Source of the DNA: a virus
Strand: one strand, 5' to 3'
Virus record (IMG/VR): IMGVR_UViG_3300006990_000098
Location: 1-32,791 of that record
DNA length: 32,791 bases
Below the pieces are notes generated by a model. That model was not told the DNA's origin, searched no databases, and saw only the letters and a program-made list of their open reading frames with translations. The position numbers and the translations under genes are program-made. Within the stretch, counting starts at the first letter, position 1. Each line of letters begins with the position of its first letter. Positions 10,167 through 20,700 of this stretch are shown piece by piece.

Positions 10167-11738
10167 TTAGAATTCTACGACCAATTTGACATCTTCAATT
10201 TGATCAATAGAACGAGAAACAGTTCTTCTGTTCTCAACATAAATGATGTCACCAGTATATTTTTTAATTTCTGGTGCTGAATAACCATTAGCAAAAGTTA
10301 GATTGGAAGTAGTCAAACTGTAAGTAGTATCTGGAGTTTCAACAGATGATGAAAGTGCTCCAGTGATTGCATTTGAACCAGAGAAAGGAGTTAAATCTCC
10401 ACCCTGGTTACCGGTAACAATGTGCTCGTAGCTGCTCTGATAAACTTTAAGAATTTTAGTAGCAGAATCCCAAGAGACGACTTTACCAGTAGCGCCAGTT
10501 GTAGTTTGCGTTACAGTTTCGTCAATATTAAATGAAGCAACTGTTGCAGATGGGAACTTAATAGCGGTCAAACCATTATAGGTAGAACCAGAAGCAACGC
10601 CACCACCAGATTCTTCAGGATTGCGAAGAACACCAATTCTTCTGAAATCAGTATCAACGGGGAACTCAAGATTCTCATCATACTGAACTCTGGAGTTGAT
10701 CATGACACGCTTAGTGCCAAGCTCCTTGTAGATGTTGAAACCATGTCCGCCTGCAGGAGGAATGATAACTTCTAAAACTGCTTCTGTTCCAGGAGCACCG
10801 ATACCAGAGATTTCAGTTGAGTTTACATTAATGTAACCATAAGTATAACCAGATCCGGGAGTGGTGATTGTTACTTCACTTACAGCACCGCTACTAACTT
10901 TAACTGTCGCAAGTGCTTGAACGCCACCGTTCTGCGCCCAGTCTCCACGGATGGGAACATTAGTATAACCAGTCGAAGCATTATCAGTATATCCTGTACC
11001 ACCTGTGTTAATCACCACAGTGTCGATAGCACCGTCTACAGCAGCTGCTTTAACATCAACGCCATTGGCGGGGTCTCCAGCAGTTCCGACGCCCCAGTTA
11101 GCGGGAACGGGTGCATAAGAGGTTGTGTAGAATTTAATTACATCATCGGTTCCAATGCTGTAAAGGAACTTCCACTTGTAAGTATCAGCAGTTGTGAAGA
11201 TAGTAGTTCCAGTTCCGCTAGGGGCAACAGTAGAAGCAATACCATTAGGGTTAGCAGGTGATGATCCATTGTAGATACACTTGTAAACCTTATAGTCACT
11301 TACAACATAATATTTTGCTGAGTAAATATGTGGTGCATTCTCACCGGCAGAGTTTGCCTTGAAGTCTGCGCTGTAGTTAGAACGATACATTGAATATGTC
11401 GTTCCTGATGTCCAGTTGTGTCTATTGACAACTAATCTGACATCTGACGATTGAATTCTCTTGAGAGAAATCATATCATCAAAAATTTCTTTCTCGTAAT
11501 TGAAACTGTCGATAGGCGTGGGTGGATTGTTCTCATCAGGAGTTGCGAGATAAGATCCACTGTGCTGACTACCTGAAGCTTGACCGACATATGAAGTCGC
11601 ACCAGCTACAGCAGTGGTATCCCAGTCTTGGGGTCTGCCCATGAAGAAATACATGTTCGTGGGTGCTGCCTCGGAAAATGCTTCTTCAAACTGTTGGGCA
11701 TTATGAATTCTAAACTGTTCAGAAATAAGTGCTGGCAT
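10167..11738 (-). CDS. 8: Baseplate wedge protein gp8
   Basis: This 523-aa protein is longer than T4 gp8 (334 aa). Its ends fit the family. The N-terminal part has EQFRIHNAQQF and NMYFFMGRPQDW, comparable to the start of T4 gp8. The last 28 residues (GDIIYVENRRTVSRSIDQIE...) align by eye with the T4 C-terminus (GEMIYMENRPP...DQTEEI). The region around KYYVVSDYKVYKC and YKWKFLYSI also fits. Extra length comes from an insertion with repeats of the type TGGTGYTD and TPGSGYTYG, near residues 240-305. In T4, gp8 joins gp10, gp7, gp6, gp53 and gp25 in the wedge, and most of that order is kept here. A perfect late promoter lies about 40 bases upstream of the ATG. Confidence 0.88.
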   Translation of the reverse strand: MPALISEQFRIHNAQQFEEAFSEAAPTNMYFFMGRPQDWDTTAVAGATSYVGQASGSQHSGSYLATPDENNPPTPIDSFNYEKEIFDDMISLKRIQSSDVRLVVNRHNWTSGTTYSMYRSNYSADFKANSAGENAPHIYSAKYYVVSDYKVYKCIYNGSSPANPNGIASTVAPSGTGTTIFTTADTYKWKFLYSIGTDDVIKFYTTSYAPVPANWGVGTAGDPANGVDVKAAAVDGAIDTVVINTGGTGYTDNASTGYTNVPIRGDWAQNGGVQALATVKVSSGAVSEVTITTPGSGYTYGYINVNSTEISGIGAPGTEAVLEVIIPPAGGHGFNIYKELGTKRVMINSRVQYDENLEFPVDTDFRRIGVLRNPEESGGGVASGSTYNGLTAIKFPSATVASFNIDETVTQTTTGATGKVVSWDSATKILKVYQSSYEHIVTGNQGGDLTPFSGSNAITGALSSSVETPDTTYSLTTSNLTFANGYSAPEIKKYTGDIIYVENRRTVSRSIDQIEDVKLVVEF

Positions 11739-11774
11739 TTCTATAAATGTTAATGTTTACGGTTTTCCTTGTGT

Positions 11775-11782
11775 TATTTATA
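11775..11782 (-). promoter_or_regulatory. T4-type late promoter for gp8
   Basis: The minus strand carries a perfect TATAAATA in the gap between the 3325-aa gene (stop at 11789-11787) and gp8 (start 11738). In T4-like phages this octamer is the late promoter read by host polymerase with the phage sliding clamp and late sigma (gp45, gp55). Its position, about 40 bases before the ATG and just after a stop codon, supports real use. Confidence 0.7.
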
Positions 11783-11786
11783 TTTA

Positions 11787-14700
11787 TCACCCTCGCCAAG
11801 CGAGTCTCAAATAATCTGTATCTGTATGTGATGTTGCTGTAGTTCCCTTTACTCCTCGGACAACAGTAAAATCTTGTCCTGAAATTGAAGTATATTCAAC
11901 AATTTCATCTCCAAACTCCAAATATCCCGCTGGAGGGAAATTAGAAACATCGCCAGTAACTGTAATTGTAGTAACAGTATCATTGATATTACCATTCAGT
12001 GTAAGACCATATGCTACATATGCTTCTGGTCCAATGTTGATAATTGCTGGTTCAGTCGCTCCTTGCGTAGCTCCTCTATGTGTAGTAAAATCACCAACTG
12101 TAAGAGCAGGGGCATATCTGTTAATCATTTCAATAGTAACACCAGTACCGAGGTAAGATGCCAATGGATCATTAAGTTCTTGAGGTTCATACGAGAATTT
12201 GTTATTATCAAATGTCTCCAGAACATAAGAAAGTCCAGGACGTGATGTATCTCGGTTAGTTTTACGTTCAACTTGAATTACATTAGTGCGTGAAGTGGTG
12301 AGTTGAGTTGAAACTAGAGGAATGATATCTTCCAATCCACTTTCATTTACAACATTAAACCCAGGCAATAATGCATTTGCTAAAGAAATATCAACAACTG
12401 TGTCATTTCTCATAAACAGTGGTGTATGAGGTCTGATGATCTCATACTTTTTAGCAAAAATTAATTCAGGTGCTTCTGTATATCCAGAACCACCATTTGT
12501 GATAATGACATTAGTTACTTTGCCATTAGTAATTTGAGCGATAGCTTCTGCACCAGTTCCTGGATTATCGCATTCTGTTTTGAATAAAATGATAGGAGCT
12601 ACGTCATACTCAAGACCAGGATTTGTTATATTAATACTGGTAATTGGTCCTGGAGCAAATACTGTAGGAATACCCATTCCAAATTCAACACCTATAGTTC
12701 CCTCAATAGCAACCGGATTACCACCTGAAACAGTAGTAGCACTAGGATCTATTACAGCATTAGCAACAGCATTTTTACCGCGAATATATGAATTATCGGT
12801 ATATACCAATGCTGTATAAACTAAGTTGTCAGTATTCTTAAGTGCCCTTTTTTCAATTTTGATAATTTCTTTTACAGATTCTCCATCAATCCTGATTTTA
12901 TCGCCAGGTTTGATAATATCTCCAGTATTTGCAACCTTAGTTAAATACTGACATCCTTCGGGACTATTATCTCCAATATATTCTAAGTTTTCAAATACTT
13001 CACCATTCCAGATTGAAATAGTCTTTTCAAATACTTTACCATAGAAATATAATACAAAACATTTTTTCCCTGTAGTGGGTGCTTCAGTAAATGTAATTAC
13101 GTTATCAACAATAGTATATGAAGATCCTTCTACTTGAGGAACACCATCAAGCATCACCAACATTTGATGATCATCTGGAGGAAGAATATTGTCTTCACCA
13201 AACGCAAATTCAAATGATTTTGCACTCGAATTAAATTTATCTGCAAAATTATTTAAGACTTTATATTTACTGAATGTATAGGAGAAGAAGTGTCTGTCTT
13301 TTTCTATTACACTGGTAAATTTAATTATATTTGGATTTACACTTCTATCAATGGTATAAGATTCTCCATAAAGTTGAAGAACACCATCAATAAACACTAA
13401 TAGATTTTCATCTGCTTCTGTAGTAACATTAGAACCATTAATTTTATATAAAGGATAGTCTGTACTGACACCATCAAACAAGATATTTTTTACTTTATAT
13501 GAATATCGAGCATCATCTCCAGCAGAAACAAATTTAAAGAAAGTACTATGGAATACAGTTCCTTCTCTTACAGTTTCATACAGTTTAAGTATTGAATTAG
13601 AATATTCAAACTGACCTTCAGTAAAAACAGAATTGGTAAGACTCGATGCCTCAATGGTTCCAGAAGTAGTAAGGAAATCAGGTAAGATAGTTAAATCTTG
13701 AATATAAAGTTGGTTAGCAATTGCAAGTTTCATCATATCTCTTGCTTTTTCAAAAGCAGTGATTGATTCATTTAATTCACCAGCAAGACCATTACTCAAT
13801 AAAGCAGATCCATCCAAATATTTTTGAGTAGAACTTCTGATATTAGAATTACCACCTGTTCTCATATCACCAATAACAGCATCAATAATTAAACCTAAGT
13901 CCCTTTTACATTTGGCTTCACCAGCAGAAGGAACTCTCACAGATTGTGCCGGTAGAGCATTTGGAAAATTCAACGATCCTTGGGTTAAGTATACTGTTAC
14001 AATTTCAACGAGAGTGTCAATATTTGATTTAATGTCAGCACATGCGCCATCACTGTTATTTGAAACAGGAGAACTAACTTGTGTCTTGACAATAGCATCA
14101 GTAACTGCTCTTACAAATGTATGTGGATAATCACCACCAGAAATAACAGCATTTGGGACAGCAGAAATAAATGTATGTGCTGATGTATCTGTTGAACTAC
14201 CTACGTTGATCGTAATTGTATCTGCCGTGACTGTGACAATATTTACAGCGGTATCGTATGTCTTATCCTTTTTCTTCTTCAGACCATCTTCAGTTGCACT
14301 GATAAATGTATGTGTAGAAGTATTAGATGAAACTCCTACTGCAACTTTAAAAGTATTGCCGGTTACAGCATAAATGGGGATCCACTTGTCTGCATAAGGA
14401 TCGATACCAGCGCGAGGATAACTGTGATTAGTAGCATTTCCATCCATTCCACAAGTAAAGACTAAGGAGTTATTATCAAATTTAATAAGATCTCCATTTT
14501 CCCATCCATGATTTTTAACAGTAACAGTAAGAATACCAAGTGTGGGATCATAGAAAGCATCTGTGATTGTTTCACTTAAGATAGCAGTCTTGGGATAACT
14601 ATGCTGAGTTTGATTGTTATCGAAATCGCAAGTGAATGTGAGTGCTTCGTCAGCAAGTTTAATAGATGTTCCTGCACGTAATGTGTGAGCGCCAATGTTA

Positions 14701-17700
14701 ATTTCTACATCTCCAGTAGAAGGAGTGTAAGTAGCATCACTAACGTTGAAATTTACAATTGGTGAAGTGCCAACATTGATTTCAAATGTATCTGTAGTAA
14801 CATTAGAAACAGGCATTGCTGTATTTGAATTACCATCAAGAAGTCTTGGATAAGATTTTTCTTTAACATTCCCATCCATTTCACAGGTAAATGTCAGACC
14901 ATTATCTCTGATCTTAACATCTTCACCATTAGATAATCCGTGATTAGCAATCGTGATAACTGAGATGCCAGTATTAGCATCATAGGTTACATTTGTCGGT
15001 GTTCCAACTGCATCTCCCCAGTAACTAGCATTACCAGCAGTAATAGTAAGATCCTTAACGAGAAGTTGATTTACAATTGCTTGCTTCATCAGATCTCTTA
15101 CTTTATTGAATGCAGTATTAGATTCTAGAATTTCACCGGAAAGACCATTTGCGATAAATGATGTTCCTTGAGCGTTGAAATATTTTTTAAGGAATTTAAT
15201 AGCGTATACATTACCGCCAGTATGAACATCTAGTGATACGGCATCAATAAACATTCCAAGATCACGCTTACATTTTGCTTCGCCAGTAGTATCAGAACCG
15301 ATAGTTTCTGCTGGAAGACCAGTAATAGATCCTGCTGTGATAGCATCATTTACAATACCAGCAAGAACTGTAATAGCAGATGTTACGTTAGCACATAAAG
15401 GAGCACCAGCAGGGTCTACAGTGATTGTAGTATCAGTAATTGTAAGTTGATTAGTAAACGCAAGGATCATATTATCCTTAGCGGCAGTAAATGCAGCAAC
15501 TGATGCTACTTCCTCATTAAGTAATCCATTTGTGAGAGGATTTCCAGCATCATCAAAATACTGAAGGGCAAACTTACGCGCATACTCATTACCACCATTG
15601 ACAAGATCAATTGATGTATAATCAATGAATAATCCAATATCACGCTTACATTTGTTCTCAAGATCTGCCGGAGCTGGAACAGGAGGATTTGCTGCTACTA
15701 CAGCATATGCATTATCAATAATCTCAGTTCTATTCTGCTGAATGAGTCTGTAAGCATCCTTGAAGCGATAATCACTTGCAGTAGCAGGATCACCAGGATA
15801 TACAAAATCAGGATACTGAACTGCAATTTCAGCAGCACCTCTATCAATTAATTCTTTGCGGTTTTGTTGAATTAATCTATAAGAATCTTTCTGTCTGCTA
15901 TATCCAGATGTTTGAGTATCATTTGGATAGTAAAAATCAGGATACTGTAAGGAAATTTCTGCATTAGATCTATCGATAATTTCAAATCTATTGACATCAA
16001 TTAAATTAGCACCATCTCTGTGTCTATTAGCACTAACAACGGTTGATGATTCTTCATCTAACCAAACGCCTGTGTTATTTGTAGGAAGTGCATCAGATGG
16101 ATTATTTAAATAATATGTTAGAATAGTAACCAAGTTATCAATAGTTGATTTAACATCAGCACAAACTGCAGGATCATTGTTCGTCAGAAAACCATTGGGG
16201 TTATTAAACAGAACTCTAATTTCTGTTGTTGATGGTACATCATATACTTCAAACTGGTCATTAAAATTTAAATTGCCAGTATTGGTTACACCAGAAATAT
16301 GAATATATTTTTGATTTGGATATGTTTGACCTACTGATGTAGTTGCTAAATTATGATCTGCAGCAGTAGTAACAGTCGCAATTCCACCAGAGTAACTAAT
16401 TCCAGTTACAGTAGATGTTTGGAATGGTTCTTGGAATACATCATTCAATGAAAGAAGAATAGAAGTATTGGAAGTATCTAACGGAAAATTGCCATCCTGT
16501 GTAGTCAAAGTATATGTTTGAGTGCTAGCATCAAGATCTGCAGAAAGATCTGCTATTTGCACTGCTTCAATTTGGTTATCTAAGAAATTAAGACGAGCAG
16601 CTCCTATGCCACGATAAGCTTTTATATTAGCTGTATTAAGTGTGGAAATTTCATATTTTTTGAAAACAATATCTGACTCTACATTTACATTAGGTAATGT
16701 AATAATAACTTCATTGGCAGTAGGATCATCAGCAAGACCGATACTAAATGCATTTCCTGTTACAGTATCTGCAAAGTCAACATCATTTTCTACAGATACC
16801 TCACCGAATAATTTAAATCCAAGTGGGTGTGTTGTTTCATCAACATATTTCTTATAATCACTCAGAGATTTTGTACTTCTGATGACATAAGAGAAATCTT
16901 GATAGTAATAACTATCAGTAATTTTTTGCGATGAAGCACTAATCTTACCTAAATCAGAATCAAAGAAACCGACTTTTGAGATAAATCCAGAAATAGTTCC
17001 GATAATATCGGGATTTGTTACAGAATAAATTGTAGATGTTACCTGTAAAATAGAACCAGTGATAGTATCACCTACTTTAGGAATTCCTGAGTTGATTTTC
17101 AAATCAAGCAAGAAAATATCAACACCAATTTGTCTTATTTTGTCAATCTTAGCAGATAATCCACCAGAAGATGTTATATTTTCGGAAAGTTTATAGACAC
17201 CACCAGTAATACCAGTAATAATTATTTTTTGTTTGAATACTAAAGATTTAGAAAATGTTCTATCAGGATTAAACTGACTTCCACTATTATTAAATCTAAT
17301 TGTTTTAATTCTACCAATACTATTACTGACTGGGAAAATTTTAGCACCAGTATCAATTACTGAGATAGTATCATTTTCATCATATCCATTACCAGCAACA
17401 TCAACCTTTACTGAAATAATTTTACCACCCACAATCGTTGGTGTTAAAACTGCTCCACTACCAGTGAGAGTATTAACAATAATTTTTGTATTATTTGAAT
17501 ATCTATTTCCCGGATTTACAACACTGAATGTGTCATTGAATGAACCTCCAGTAATCGAATATGCTAATTTTGCCGCATCTAATTCTGTATGGGTAACTCC
17601 AAAAATATTTGGCAGTTTTTTATAACCTTCCCCGCCATCAACTACCGCGACAGTATTAATTGCACCAATACTAGTTTGTGAAGTTGTTGTATACGAAATT

Positions 17701-20700
17701 AAATTTGTGTAAGTACTTTGTTCGGGTTGTTCGTCTATAACAAACTTAAATTTGTTATCGTCAACAACTTTAATTGTTTTAACACCATCAGGAAATGTGG
17801 TTACTGATAAAAATGTTTTATTATTAAGAATTTGACCATTTTGTTCGTAATAGTATACTCTAGAAACATCAAGATTTAATAATGCATCTTTCGTAATAGT
17901 TACTGATGCTCCAGAAGTACCTGGAGTTCCTACACTTGTTACTCCAGTAAGAGTATTGATATTTGCTGAATCTTCGGAGAAAATAATGCTATTACCAAAA
18001 ATACTTCCATCACTTAAGTCAAAAATATACTCAGTTCCCCTCATTAATTTGAACTCTAAATCACGAACATAATGAGTGTTAGTTCCAGTAGGATCGAATT
18101 CCCAATAAATCTCAGTATCACTTACACTACTGACATTAATAGTTCTTCCTGTTGGTGAAGATGTGTCTAACAGAACACTAGAATTTGTAAGCGTGCCCGA
18201 ACCAACTCTTACTTCAATAAGCGAATTCGCTTTATCAATATTATAAATCGTCCCTGATACACCACTACTTGTGATTGCCGACCCTACAGTTAATCTATAA
18301 TCTGGTTGATCATCAGGTATAAAAAGTTCTACTTTGTTAGTAGCTGCATGTAATCTTAATGGAGTTCCAAACTGAGTTCTTTCGACAGTAATTTGATCTG
18401 AATTATAATCAATCGAAACAATTTTTAAAATTTCATCATTAACTTTTAAATAATCGTTTTCTCTATAATCATCAGAATTATCTACGTTAATAGTGGTTTG
18501 GTTGAAAGCAACATCAACAACCAATAAACTTTCAATAACAGGAGGTATATAATTTACTGTCTGGTAATTAGATACTCTTACATCAAAAGTTTTTGTTAAT
18601 GATATGGCATCTCTATCTAATGCCAATGTAACTACATCATTATCAGATAATAAATGTGGTTCTGAAGTTTCTACAGTTACATCATATTTGGTATCTGTAT
18701 ATTGAGGGGCACTAATTACAGCAGGCCATGGGGCATCAGGAATTCCATTTGTTGATGGAATAGTGGATCCCGAAGTAACTTCATATGAAAATGTAGTTAC
18801 ATTTTCACCTTTAACTGATGCAACTCTACCGAATGCTCTAGAACCTTCGGTGTCATCATTGTCAATATACAAAGCATCTAATACTTTGAATACATTTTCG
18901 CTTTCGTAAACAACAAAATCATCAATAGTTCCTCTTTCAACATTAGATACTGATAAAATAGCATCAAAACCTTTACTTGGAGTAGCAGAACTTCTAATTC
19001 TTCTTGCTTCTTTGGGTAAGTTATTTTCGTTCTGCTGATTAAACTCAATATTGAAATTATTTTCTGCTGGAACAGAATGATATGTCTTTCCGAGAATATA
19101 TGGATAAACACCAGAACCAAAACTGTCTACTGTGAGAAAGTAACAATATCTTCCATCAGGATATTCTGGAGTGATGCAAAAACGACCATTATTGATATCA
19201 AGACTTCCAGATCCTTGAATGAACTCATAGTCATTTACAAAAGAACCTAAAGGATATTTTACTACATTAGGTCTAGTAACTTCTGCAGTGGTTTTTAATA
19301 CATAAGAACTAGTTTGCCTAGAAATACCATTAGCAGGAACGGTTGGAGTAAGATATCCATAAGGACCATAAATGGGATTACCATCATACGCCCATCCTAA
19401 AATAGGAGAGTGAACAAACCCAGATGTTACTTCATCATAGTTAGCATTTACACCCTGGACGTTATCAGATAACGAATGTCTAAGAAGTTTTGGATTTGAT
19501 GGATATGCATATTGAAGATTGTACGCAATATTTCTACTTGGATATAGATAACCGTTACCAGTATCAGATTTAATTGTTTGTGCAGGTGCCCAGTTACCAT
19601 TTACATCAATAGAATTTTTTGTCTTAAATACTCTATCAAAAGACCATTTTTTAACGATAGCATTAGCAACAACACCACTACCTTTGGAAACAATCCTCAC
19701 GGTGATAGTATCTTTATCACTATAATCAACACCTCCATTAAGAACAATTACACCAGTCAACTGATTATTAGTTACTTCAGCGATAGCAAAAGCTCCCGAT
19801 CCCTTACCAGTACTATCGATAATTTCTACATTAGGTGTAGCAACATAATCTTGACCGGGATTGGTTACTGTAATTGTTTTAATAGAACCATTAATGATAT
19901 CTAAATCATTGGCAATTGTTGCAGTAGCGTCAAATCCATATGTAACTTCTAATGATTGATTTTCAATATATCCATTTCCACCATTTACTACTGATACTGA
20001 AAATACTTTTCCATCTATAATATCCGCATTAAATGTAGCCCCTGTGCCGGAAGAATTTGCTACTCTGAATACTGGTTGAATATCAGTCTCGAAACCAAAT
20101 CCTTTTTGGATAATTTCAACACTTTCAATATTACCGAATGAAACATCTTCATAATCTTGAGAACTAAATGCTTCTACACCATTAATAAACAAACCAACTG
20201 CTTTATTTCCAGTAAATTGAGTTTGAGTATTTTTTTCAGTCGAAAGTGGAATTGTTTTTAAAAGATTTTGATTATTTACATTAAAACCAGCTCCAATGAA
20301 GTCTCCGATTGGATGTACGGGAAGTCCAGACGAGACAATATAAGCATAATTTTCATCTTTGTAAATATTTGATATTTCAGTGGTAATAGTACTGACATTA
20401 TTGTTTATTTGAACATCAGAACTACTTGACAGAGTTCCGGTTTCATTTTTGATCCATGTTGTAAATTGTTGCCTTGAATCAATATCCCCATCAAGTGATA
20501 ACTCTACTTTTTCAGCTTCCTCAAAATAAGCAGCGCCATCATTAATAATAACACTAGAAGAAACACCAAGTAACCTCATAGTTACTTTATTTGAGTCAAG
20601 TTCTATACCATCACTATATCCAAAAAGAAATTCTGTGGTTTTGACATCACTTAAGTCGGCATGATTGACAGCAACTGTATTATAAGTACCTCTTCCACAA

